Part shown: in pieces, positions 1-5,786 of the stretch
How positions within the stretch are numbered: position 1 is the stretch's first letter
Layout of the letters: every line of letters starts with the position of its first letter
Source of the DNA: Candidatus Acetothermia bacterium
GTDB taxonomy: Bacteria > Bipolaricaulota > Bipolaricaulia > Bipolaricaulales > Bipolaricaulaceae
DNA: 7,105 nucleotides
Reading direction: 5' to 3'
NCBI GenBank assembly: GCA_003551325.1
Contig: PUMK01000314.1
Location: forward strand, 1-7,105
Notes under the pieces: model-generated
Seen by the model: the letters and a program-made list of their open reading frames with translations, nothing else
Told to the model about the DNA's origin: nothing
Databases searched by the model: none
Translations under genes and position numbers: made by a program

Positions 1-2
1 CC

Positions 3-428
3 AAGACGATCTTCGGTACAGGGCTTGCGATGACTCAGTCCGTGATCGTGCTGGCTCTGGTGGGCGCATTCACCGGCCACACTTGGCTCATGCTGCTCGT
101 GTGCGTTCTGGTGGCGGCACTGATGTTCACTGGGGTGTCGATGGTGGTAGGAGCGGCGGGCAAGGACTTCATCGGCCAGCTGTTCTACCTGATGCTCATC
201 ACCGTACCGCTTCTTATCCCCGCATTCGCGGTGCTGTTTCCCGGCTCCACAGCGGCATGGGTGCGGATGCTGCCCACCTACTTCGTGCTCGACGCGCTGC
301 AGAGCGTGACAGTGTACCAAGACGGCTGGAACGATATCCTACCCTCGCTTGGGATCGCGTCCGGCTGGGTGTTGGCCCTCTACGGGACAGGCCTGTTCGT
401 CCTCAGAAGAAAGGTGGTCTCCCTGTGA
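3..428 (+). CDS. ABC-2 type transporter permease, C-terminal part (5' end outside window)
   Basis: The reading frame is open from the first bases of the window, so the true start lies upstream; the ATG at position 30 is internal. The visible 141 residues are very hydrophobic, with four likely membrane helices at about residues 13-23, 27-50, 58-78 and 112-135 of the fragment. The protein ends in a basic tail (LRRKVVSL). Alternating helices with the stretch LPTYFVLDALQS before the last helix are typical of the ABC2_membrane permease family, which forms the membrane channel of ABC exporters. The stop codon overlaps the start of the next permease, so the two are probably translationally coupled and form a heterodimeric channel. 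The ATPase subunit is not visible and is presumably upstream. The substrate cannot be told from the sequence. Confidence 0.82.
   Translation, partial: KTIFGTGLAMTQSVIVLALVGAFTGHTWLMLLVCVLVAALMFTGVSMVVGAAGKDFIGQLFYLMLITVPLLIPAFAVLFPGSTAAWVRMLPTYFVLDALQSVTVYQDGWNDILPSLGIASGWVLALYGTGLFVLRRKVVSL
411..417 (+). promoter_or_regulatory. Ribosome binding site fixing the GTG start of the second permease
   Basis: AAGGTGG lies 7 bases before the GTG at 425, inside the end of the upstream permease gene. It supports starting the second permease at 425. The same frame stays open back to position 83, but that extra stretch overlaps the first permease out of frame and reads as an arginine-rich shadow. Confidence 0.6.
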
Positions 429-1489
429 GCGCGATCCGGATCTGGAAGGTTCTGCAAAAGGATCTCGCTCTCGGCCCGCGGTCGCCGTTCCTCCTGATGG
501 CGGTCCTTCTCCCGCTCGTTCTCACGGTCGTGCTCCAGTCTGCCTTCGGAACGCTGTTCGCGCCTCGCCTGCGCCTGGCGCTCTTCGACCCAGGATCCTC
601 GGCGATCACCGCGGCGCTTGAGCGTCCCGCAGGGTTGGAGGTCACCGTTCTCCAGAGCGCGGAGACCCTGAAGCGGCGGGTGGAGGTGAACGACTTTGAC
701 GCTGGGCTCGTGCTCCCGCCAGGATTCGATGAGGCCGTGCGGGGCGGGCAGTTGCCCAGGCTCTCGCTCTACTTTGCTGGAGAGAGCTACGCCTCCAATC
801 GCTTCATCATCCAGGCCATGGTGTTGGACGCCGTCCGCGCCATCGGGCGGGAAGATGCTCCGGCGGAAGTGCAGCTTGTGACCTTCGGTGAAGAGGGAAT
901 TCCACTGTCCCTGCGGCTCGTTCCCATGCTCGTGTTCTACGCGCTTGCCATGGCCGGCATCTTCGTCCCCGGGTCCAGTCTGGTAGAGGAAAAGGAGCGG
1001 GGCACGCTCATGGCGGTGGTCGTCAGTCCGGTCAAGATCAGCGAGGTACTCGTGGCGAAGTGGGCGTTGGGCTTCTCCTTGGCTTGGGGTCTGAGCACGG
1101 TGACCCTCCTCCTGAACCAGGCACTGGGCCCTCGGCCCATGGAGGCGCTGCTTGTGCTCGCCGTTGCCGCGTCACTGACCTCGATGTTGGGCCTTCTCGT
1201 AGGCGTGCTGTCCAAGGACTCCGCGATGCTCTTCGGGTTGATCAAGGGTACAGGGCTAATCCTGTTCACCCCAGCGCTGTTCTACCTCTTCCCCGACTGG
1301 CCGCAGTGGGCCGCACAGGTCTTCCCGCTCTACTGGGTCATCGAGCCTGTCTGGCGAGTCTCCGTGTTGGGTGAGCCTGTCAGTGGCGTGTGGCTCGAGC
1401 TTATGGTAGCTCTGGTTATCACCACAGCGGTGCTCGGGCTCGCCCTCTGGTTGAGCGCCCGCATGAAGGTGAGTACGGAAAACAGCTAG
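425..1489 (+). CDS. ABC-2 type transporter permease, second subunit
   Basis: A 354-residue integral membrane protein starting at GTG, overlapping the upstream stop as GTGA. The layout is that of the ABC2_membrane_3 group. One N-terminal helix (about residues 22-45) is followed by a large extracytoplasmic domain (about 46-160) and then a C-terminal block of about five helices starting near residue 164. Between the first two C-terminal helices sits the cytoplasmic motif EEKERGTL (188-195) followed by VSPV, the hallmark segment of these permeases that faces the ATPase. The protein ends SARMKVSTENS. With the truncated gene before it, this gives a two-permease exporter. Drugs, lipids or polysaccharide are all possible substrates for this family and nothing here decides between them. 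No clear terminator follows. Confidence 0.9.
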   Translation: MSAIRIWKVLQKDLALGPRSPFLLMAVLLPLVLTVVLQSAFGTLFAPRLRLALFDPGSSAITAALERPAGLEVTVLQSAETLKRRVEVNDFDAGLVLPPGFDEAVRGGQLPRLSLYFAGESYASNRFIIQAMVLDAVRAIGREDAPAEVQLVTFGEEGIPLSLRLVPMLVFYALAMAGIFVPGSSLVEEKERGTLMAVVVSPVKISEVLVAKWALGFSLAWGLSTVTLLLNQALGPRPMEALLVLAVAASLTSMLGLLVGVLSKDSAMLFGLIKGTGLILFTPALFYLFPDWPQWAAQVFPLYWVIEPVWRVSVLGEPVSGVWLELMVALVITTAVLGLALWLSARMKVSTENS

Positions 1490-1571
1490 AAGCCGCACTG
1501 ATGGATGTGGGGAGTTCTCTGGGTCAGCAAGGGAGACTGGGAGGCGCAGTCTTCGTTTCAGCCTTCACGCT

Positions 1572-1868
1572 ATGGTAGCCCACACAACTCATGTCCAAAG
1601 GGTAGGCTTACGGGAGTTCCTGGCTGAGGTGGCGTTCAACGCCCTCCTCTTCCTCATGTTCTGGGGTGTCGTGACGCAGAGGTCACGCCTGCCGGGAGTG
1701 ACCGACCGGGGAGAGCGGGTCCTGACACATGAGATGACGCTAGGCTTGGCGATCGCTGTGTTGCTTAATAGAAGGACGTTGCAGCGCTGGCTGCCCGTAG
1801 AGGACCGCTTTCATACTCGGCACGGCCTTGTGTGCCCTGCTGAATTCATCGGGTCCTGTTCCCTGTAG
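1572..1868 (+). CDS. Hypothetical small membrane protein (doubtful)
   Basis: A 98-residue ORF starting at ATG 1572. It has one good hydrophobic segment (about residues 21-36, NALLFLMFWGVV) and a second weaker one (about 56-66) followed by the basic stretch LLNRRTLQRWL. This would give a hairpin of two membrane segments. No convincing ribosome binding site lies before the ATG. The last 20 residues (HTRHGLVCPAEFIGSCSL) look unlike the rest, so the 3' end may be frameshifted or the gene may be a remnant. I do not recognise the family. It follows the permease gene by 82 bases in the same direction and could be a distal operon member. Confidence 0.35.
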   Translation: MVAHTTHVQRVGLREFLAEVAFNALLFLMFWGVVTQRSRLPGVTDRGERVLTHEMTLGLAIAVLLNRRTLQRWLPVEDRFHTRHGLVCPAEFIGSCSL

Positions 1869-1996
1869 GGCATTGCCGACGCCGAGGGCTGGAGGGGGCC
1901 ACGTTTCTTTCGGCATCAACCGGGGCCGCCGGGATGGTCAGGCTGCACACTGAGGCGGTCGCATGAACCGTCGACCACGGACGGAGACAGGGACCA
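1869..1996. other. Intergenic stretch with nothing recognised
   Basis: These 128 bases between the two small membrane ORFs contain no convincing promoter, hairpin with a T run, or coding signal. A frame starting at 1963 overlaps the next gene but gives a proline/arginine-rich shadow protein and was not accepted. Confidence 0.4.
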
Positions 1997-2488
1997 GTGC
2001 CATGGTTCTTCAACTTTGCCGCCTGGTCAGTTGTCCGTTCCGCAATGGACGCTTACCCTTATCCCATGGATCCAGCTGTATCTCCCGGGTTGTTTGCGCT
2101 CCTCGTCTTCGCGTTCTGTGTAGCCACCTGGATCTTCGTCTGCTGGATCGCCTCGCGGGGAAGCGGGTGGCACCGGGTGGCTCAACGGTTCGGGAACCCC
2201 AGCTTGTTCGCGATGGGTGGAGACAGGATCCGTTTTGTCTCGGCTCAGATTGGGTGGGCGAACTACAGCGGCGTGCTCGATCTCACAGTCAGCCCGTCCG
2301 GACTGTACATCGCCACTATCTGGTTCTTCCGCCCCTATCACCCCCCGCTCTTCATCCCGTGGAGCGAGACCCAGACGTGTCCTTCTCCCAGGGCGGGTTT
2401 ACCGCCGTGGCTAACCGTGGGCTCGGTGCAAGGCTTCCGGATCCGATTCTCAAAACGTGTGTCCACCCTGCTCCAGCGCTACACGTGA
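1997..2488 (+). CDS. Uncharacterised single-pass membrane protein with HPPLFIPW-type motif
   Basis: A 163-residue protein with one clear membrane helix (about residues 31-51) followed by a soluble domain. Just after the helix comes SGWHRVAQRF, then GWANYSGVLDLTVSPSGLYI (86-105) and FFRPYHPPLFIPWSE (110-124). From memory, these match a widespread uncharacterised bacterial family whose members read roughly 'GW..la..y', 'g.lti....GLyls' and 'FR..HPPLfIPWsdI'. The final part (LTVGSVQGFRIRFSKRVSTLL) fits the family's last beta strand and helix. The assumed start is GTG 1997, with GGAGA 9 bases upstream; ATG 2045 or ATG 2066, closer to the helix, are good alternatives. The function of the family is not known to me. 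No partner is evident in the neighbourhood. Confidence 0.72.
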   Translation: MPWFFNFAAWSVVRSAMDAYPYPMDPAVSPGLFALLVFAFCVATWIFVCWIASRGSGWHRVAQRFGNPSLFAMGGDRIRFVSAQIGWANYSGVLDLTVSPSGLYIATIWFFRPYHPPLFIPWSETQTCPSPRAGLPPWLTVGSVQGFRIRFSKRVSTLLQRYT

Positions 2489-2528
2489 GGGGAGACTTCG
2501 CCTACCGCTCGTGCGTGGGAGCGACGGC

Positions 2529-2615
2529 ATGGGGCAGCATCTGGTCATCGAGCGTCGGGGTGATGTCACCTTCGTGGCGTTCTCCCCCTATTCCATGAGA
2601 GGGGGTTCCAAGTGA
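2529..2615 (+). pseudogene. 28-codon ORF resembling the start of a STAS-domain protein (probable remnant)
   Basis: The ATG at 2529 has a reasonable ribosome binding site, GGGAG, 7 bases upstream. The 28 residues begin MGQHLVIERRGDVTFVAF and stop at TGA 2613-2615. An alternating hydrophobic 'L.IE.RGDVT.V.F' pattern right after the initiator is how many anti-sigma-factor antagonist (STAS) proteins begin, and those run to about 110 residues. Here the frame ends after the first strand pair and the DNA then codes, in another frame, for a GNAT tail. The best reading is a truncated gene start. With so few residues the family call is tentative, and a real micropeptide or chance cannot be excluded. 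Confidence 0.3.
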
Positions 2616-2920
2616 TCAGAACAGCCACCTGGACGGGCAACAAACGTATGATACGCTGTGTAGAGAAATGCGGTTTCGCGGAAACCGCAAGGCAGCCTCA
2701 CCGGCCTGAGTACTCTGTTCGCGGCGAGCGCTTGGAGAGGATAGCGTTCGCTATCACCTACGAGGATGGGTCGGCTCAAGACGATCGAGCCCCCCAACCT
2801 CTTGCTGGGGACGACGCCGCTCCGTATTTCCGATTCCGTTGCCTGGGTAACTGCGTTGATCACCAGCCCAGGCCGGCATCGGCCGCCGCGTGGTTGAGCG
2901 TCTCCAATGGCAGGCCTTAA
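2564..2920 (+). pseudogene. GNAT acetyltransferase, C-terminal remnant
   Basis: Positions 2594-2767 encode a clear C-terminal GNAT segment: HERGFQVIRTATWTGNKRMI, then EKCGF, then an arginine-rich link and RLERIAFAIT. The 'TWsGN.RMi...EKcGF' pattern is the helix-strand signature that closes the acetyl-CoA-binding fold in N-acetyltransferases of the RimJ/RimL-like type. The N-terminal two thirds, including the R/Q-x-x-G-x-G/A acetyl-CoA motif, is missing. The frame is closed by TGA at 2561-2563, just upstream of the recognisable part. The GTG at 2612 lies inside the motif and cannot be a sensible start. Past about 2767 the frame runs on for some 50 unrelated residues into the next gene, so the original stop also seems lost. 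It is most likely non-functional. Confidence 0.6.
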
Positions 2921-3554
2921 CGAGATGACATCAGACGCGCTGTTGAAACTGAAGGACGCCCGCGACGCGGTCGTCACGCGCGTTGTACGTCTGAGTGCGA
3001 ACCGACGTCGGCCGGTTTTTGTTGCCATCGACGGCCGCAGCGGGGCTGGGAAGTCCGTACTGGGGTCGATGGTTGCCGAAGCCCTCGGCGCGGCGTTGGT
3101 TCAGAGCGACGATTTCTACGCTTCGGACATCTTGGACGATGCATGGGACGTTCTCAGTCCGCGCGAGAGAGCGTCCAAGGTGATCGACTGGCGGCGTCTG
3201 CGCACGGAAGCGCTGGAACCGCTGCTCCACGGAGGGACTGCCAAGTGGCACGCGTTCGATTTCGCCCTTGTCCGCCCCGACGGCACGTATCCAGCCAGAC
3301 GAGAGCCCACACGTTGCAGCCCAGCGGCGGTGATCGTGCTCGAGGGAGCCTACTCAAGCAGGCCAGAGATTGCCGATCTCGTTGCCCTGTCCGTTCTGGT
3401 CGATGCGCCCGTCAGCGTGTGCCACGAGAGGTTGTCAGCACGCGAGGACAAGGAGTTCCTACGTTCCTGGCACGCTCGATGGGACGCCGCCCAAGACTAC
3501 TACTTCTCCAAAGTGCGGCCGAGATCGTCATTTGATCTGGTCGTGGAGAATTGA
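2907..3554 (+). CDS. P-loop kinase, uridine-kinase-like family
   Basis: A 215-residue cytoplasmic protein. Residues 37-50 form the first strand and Walker A loop, ending GRSGAGKS (43-50) with Lys49 and Ser50 for ATP-Mg binding. QSDDFY (66-71) matches the acidic Walker B-like position of the nucleoside/uridine kinase group. DWRRLRTEALEPLL (94-107) and KWHAFDF (113-119) are the usual substrate-side segments. VLEGAYSS (144-151) followed by a 'VDAP...ERL..RE' stretch (165-180) completes the fold, the arginines there being lid candidates. Length and order fit the 'uridine kinase family protein' group found often in actinobacteria. The real phosphate acceptor is uncertain, because this group is loosely annotated and may act on other small molecules. 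The start may be ATG 2907 or ATG 2925; neither has a strong ribosome binding site. It overlaps the end of the GNAT remnant frame and faces the minus-strand gene downstream. Confidence 0.85.
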   Translation: MAGLNEMTSDALLKLKDARDAVVTRVVRLSANRRRPVFVAIDGRSGAGKSVLGSMVAEALGAALVQSDDFYASDILDDAWDVLSPRERASKVIDWRRLRTEALEPLLHGGTAKWHAFDFALVRPDGTYPARREPTRCSPAAVIVLEGAYSSRPEIADLVALSVLVDAPVSVCHERLSAREDKEFLRSWHARWDAAQDYYFSKVRPRSSFDLVVEN

Positions 3555-3754
3555 GGACCGCCCCTCACAACGATCTCCCCACCCAACCCCTTCAGGGCTC
3601 CCACCAGCCGTTCCCGTCAGTTGGACCGCCAAGAAGCGTATGTTCGGCAACCGTAGACTGGCGTCGCAGTCCCTCGTCCACGCACCGTCTGTCGGTTACA
3701 TAGCGCAACTGGACGGGCCGCTCCAGGGAGGGCAGGGCACACGCCGTGCGTCTC

Positions 3755-5026
3755 TCACGTGATCGTGAAGTAGGTACGCAAGTGCAGCGTCCCGTCAATG
3801 AAGACATCCACGCGCCAAACCCCCGGCATTGACGCTGCACGGCGTCCCTGAACCCCAATCCAACTCCAGTTGTAGATGCTGGACACACCTTCGTATGTGA
3901 AGTACAGCTCTCCGTACGGGTTGTAGAATCGCCACACGATGGAACGGCCTTTCGCGTGCTCGGCGACTTGGACCCAGAGCGTCGCACTCGAAGCGGACGG
4001 GGCAAACGTGGTGGTACGGCCTACGGGTTGGTACTCCACGATGTTGAAGGTGAACTGGAAGGCGATGATGTCTGGCCCCTTGAGGATGCCGCCAGGCGGA
4101 GTCCCTGCAGCTGAGATCATCCAGACCGCCCCGAACGCGTCCTCGGTGAGCTCGCTGGGTTCCGAAGGCTCCTGCAGGTCTCGTGTGTGGAGCAGCATCG
4201 GACGGTCAAAAGCGTTCGTCTCGACTGCCCTCCAAGGATCGAGGTAACCCGTGTGATCGTGTATGGGAACCTCGCAATCCTCGAACGTGTTGTTCACGAC
4301 GTGCACAGCGACGGTCTGGTAGTCAGGATAAGGACCCTCCGCGCGGTGCGCCTGTTCTAGCTCGCCCTTGAGCCAGTGCTCAAAGGCCAGTGCCCAGTCC
4401 CACCCAAAGGCCAGTCCCCACTCCCACACACCCGCACCCAGAGGCTCCGGCAGCTCTTGCCGATCCGGGAAGAACTCCCCCGACTCCACGACCCTGAGGC
4501 CGGTGTGCCAACCCGAGATGATGTTTGCCATGATCAACACCTCACCAGCAGCCGTCACCGTGAGGCCGACGCCGGCTTCGTCAGTGCCTTCACCAGACTG
4601 CACTCTGAAGCCCGCGAACGTGGTACTAGGCACCTCGGGCTCTTCGCCCGCGAGCCAGTGGACGCCCATGTCCACCGCTACCGCTCCCTCGATGATCGCC
4701 CCGTGCCGCTCCTCGGAAACCAGATGAACGCCGACCTTGAGCTCGATGTTCTCGTTGTAGCTTCCCGGGAGGACAAGGATGGCGTCACCCGGACCCGCTA
4801 CGTCAAGAGCCGCGTTGATCGACTGCTTCGGACCCCAGCCGTCCCCCTCATAGACTCGGGTCAGACCGTTCCAGTTGTCATCGCCTTCCGCCGCGGATAC
4901 GTACAGCGCCCTCTCTGTGACCAGCGGAGGCGAACTTATCTCCTGAGCGCAGGTCGCCCCGGACAACAGCGCAAGGCAAAACGCTGAGATAAGCCACCCT
5001 GCCAACAACCTCACCCTTCCCCTCAT
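3755..5026 (-). CDS. Exported beta-helix protein with C-terminal beta-sandwich-like domain
   Basis: A 423-residue protein with a signal peptide at residues 1-27 (basic start, hydrophobic core, TCA before QEIS); no lipobox is seen. Residues 40-115 read YVSAAEGDDNWNG, then a helix (QSINAALDVAGPGDAILV) and LPGSYNENIEL. This is the cap and first rungs of the DUF1565 / pectin-lyase-like right-handed beta-helix fold. Further strands follow to about residue 180. An insert rich in Trp (about 199-219) interrupts the rungs, which resume with VVNNTFEDCEVPIHD (243-257). After a Glu/Ser/Pro-rich link (about 284-296), residues about 320-423 form a separate domain with WRFYNPYGELYFTYEG and GVWRVDVFIDG. This looks like a beta-sandwich of the kind found at the C-terminus of many secreted bacterial proteins. 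No catalytic residues were recognised; carbohydrate binding or cell-surface display is inference. Confidence 0.82.
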   Translation of the reverse strand: MRGRVRLLAGWLISAFCLALLSGATCAQEISSPPLVTERALYVSAAEGDDNWNGLTRVYEGDGWGPKQSINAALDVAGPGDAILVLPGSYNENIELKVGVHLVSEERHGAIIEGAVAVDMGVHWLAGEEPEVPSTTFAGFRVQSGEGTDEAGVGLTVTAAGEVLIMANIISGWHTGLRVVESGEFFPDRQELPEPLGAGVWEWGLAFGWDWALAFEHWLKGELEQAHRAEGPYPDYQTVAVHVVNNTFEDCEVPIHDHTGYLDPWRAVETNAFDRPMLLHTRDLQEPSEPSELTEDAFGAVWMISAAGTPPGGILKGPDIIAFQFTFNIVEYQPVGRTTTFAPSASSATLWVQVAEHAKGRSIVWRFYNPYGELYFTYEGVSSIYNWSWIGVQGRRAASMPGVWRVDVFIDGTLHLRTYFTIT

Positions 5027-5028
5027 GG

Positions 5029-5037
5029 TCTCCTCCT
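5029..5037 (-). promoter_or_regulatory. Strong ribosome binding site of the minus-strand exported protein
   Basis: Read on the minus strand this is AGGAGGAGA, ending just before the ATG whose first base is at 5026. It nearly matches the full anti-Shine-Dalgarno sequence, fixes the start so that the protein begins with a proper signal peptide, and suggests strong expression. Confidence 0.8.
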
Positions 5038-5173
5038 GATGCGAGTCTGCCTCCTATCCATGCGGAGCAGCGGCTCTGACCTGCCTCGCCTGGTTGGTTC
5101 ACTCTCCCATGCATCCAGACAGAGGCGGTTTCGGCCCAACTCTGCTGCTGCAGCATATCACTTTGCCGGCTCT

Positions 5174-5222
5174 TGAGGTGAAGGCGGCGCCAGTCGGATA
5201 AACCAGCGCCCGCTGAGGTGAA
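5174..5222. repeat. Direct repeat TGAGGTGAA, two copies 40 bases apart
   Basis: TGAGGTGAA occurs at 5174-5182 and again at 5214-5222. The 40-base period is near four helical turns, which would place a bound protein on the same face of the DNA. Two 9-mers alone are weak evidence for an operator. Confidence 0.25.
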
Positions 5223-5228
5223 CCAAAG

Positions 5229-5264
5229 CGGTCTGGCCCACGGGCCTCGATTCCCTGCAGACCG
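5229..5264. repeat. Inverted repeat CGGTCTG / CAGACCG with an inner palindrome
   Basis: The outer arms CGGTCTG (5229-5235) and CAGACCG (5258-5264) are perfectly complementary. Inside lies the interrupted palindrome GGCCCACGGGCC (5235-5246). No T run follows on either strand, so it does not look like an intrinsic terminator. Confidence 0.45.
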
Positions 5265-5269
5265 TCGCC

Positions 5270-5290
5270 GGCGGGAGCACGCCTCCCGCC
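5270..5290. repeat. Perfect 8-bp GC-rich hairpin
   Basis: GGCGGGAG (5270-5277), a 5-base loop CACGC, then CTCCCGCC (5283-5290). The stem is perfect and very GC-rich. It starts 5 bases after the preceding inverted repeat, so the two could fold as neighbouring stems in a transcript. On the minus strand it would lie about 240 bases into the leader side of the exported-protein gene. No T run flanks it. Confidence 0.5.
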
Positions 5291-5372
5291 CGTGATGGGC
5301 AGATCCGCACCACCCAGGCGGATGCGCCCCGCCAGACGCTTCACAGCCGACACTTCACGATCTAGGCTCAGC

Positions 5373-5441
5373 CGTCATGCCCCAAAGCCCCCCGATTGCG
5401 CCTGACAGAGGCAGCGGAGCAGCCCCTAGACCGGCATGACG
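5373..5441. repeat. Inverted repeat CGTCATGCC / GGCATGACG
   Basis: Perfect 9-base arms at 5373-5381 and 5433-5441 are separated by 51 bases. The spacing is too wide for a simple terminator. It could be a pair of binding sites or the trace of a small mobile repeat; no target-site duplication is evident. Confidence 0.35.
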
Positions 5442-5480
5442 CCCGTGATGCTGTCCCGCTCTTGAGAGCAACTCGAGATC

Positions 5481-5685
5481 ATGGACGCGACATGCGAAAC
5501 TCAGCAACCAGAACGCGCAATCCGCACGCTGGTCAACGGCGAGAATCCGAATCCTCTCAAACAGTGATCACCGTAACGCTGACGGGAAAGCGTTTTCGGA
5601 GGGCTGGCTGGCTGACGTGGACGAGCTCCGAACTTGCGGGTGGCCGAAGGCAGACGAGCTATACGCTCTGCTCGCGACCCTCTAG
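5481..5685 (+). pseudogene. Small protein gene split by one apparent +1 frameshift
   Basis: From ATG 5481 the first frame gives 28 residues (MDATCETQQPERAIRTLVNG, then ENPNPLKQ) and stops at TGA 5565-5567. The +1 frame continues straight on from about 5566 with a protein-like sequence: NADGKAFSEGWLADVDELR, then CGWPKADELYALLATL, to TAG 5683-5685. Its third codon positions are about 75% G/C (27 of 36 codons from 5575), as expected for coding DNA here. Joined, the two parts make a compact protein of about 68 residues. No strong ribosome binding site precedes the ATG. I do not recognise the family. A one-base sequencing error would restore the gene; otherwise it is a recent pseudogene. Confidence 0.35.
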
Positions 5686-5772
5686 GCAGTGCTGCTGGCC
5701 GCCTGTTGCTGAGGCTTAGTCGAACCTGCTTGTTTGTTGGATTCCGCGGGACGTGAGGCGCTATAGTGTGTA

Positions 5773-5779
5773 GGGAGGT
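5773..5779 (+). promoter_or_regulatory. Ribosome binding site fixing the start of the beta-helix gene
   Basis: GGGAGGT lies 7 bases before ATG 5787. This makes 5787 the start rather than the in-frame GTG at 5766, which sits upstream of the site. Confidence 0.75.
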
Positions 5780-5786
5780 ATCCACG

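Larger units (their letters stand above)
5027..5786. other. 760-base divergent intergenic region
   Basis: This space separates the minus-strand exported protein from the plus-strand beta-helix protein, so it should hold promoters for both directions. No strong sigma-70 promoter was found. A weak minus-strand candidate has TTCACC (5177-5182) and GATATG (5154-5159) 17 bases apart. The region contains several inverted repeats and a frameshifted small ORF, listed separately. The longer open frames in it (for example 5099-5353 minus and 5396-5719 plus) give arginine/proline-rich products without domains and are taken as chance. Confidence 0.5.

Noticed and set aside
83..424. Long N-terminal extension of the second permease frame
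   Set aside because: It overlaps the first permease out of frame, reads as Arg/Gly/Pro-rich shadow sequence, and a ribosome binding site plus GTG at 425 gives the expected family length.
1963..2598. 211-residue plus-strand ORF overlapping the HPPLFIPW protein
   Set aside because: Arg/Pro/Ser-rich shadow of the real gene, which carries a membrane helix and family motifs in another frame.
3555..3754. Search for a shared terminator between the converging kinase and exported-protein genes
   Set aside because: Only weak 4-bp stems (such as GCAC/GTGC near 3737) and no T runs were found. Frames crossing this stretch look non-coding.
5154..5182. Minus-strand promoter-like TTCACC-17-GATATG
   Set aside because: The spacing is right, but the -10 element matches the consensus at only three positions, so it is mentioned in the intergenic entry and not called.
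5225..5290. tRNA-like look of the sequence around CCTCGATTCC
   Set aside because: The T-loop match is imperfect and no acceptor stem or anticodon arm of the right lengths can be drawn.
5099..5353. 84-residue minus-strand ORF in the divergent spacer
   Set aside because: Gly/Arg/Pro-rich, no domain pattern, no ribosome binding site, and it overlaps the inverted repeats.
5737..5767. Promoter-like TTGGAT and TATAGT before the beta-helix gene
   Set aside because: The spacing is 19 bases, and transcription would start at about 5774, inside the ribosome binding site, which makes a working promoter here unlikely.
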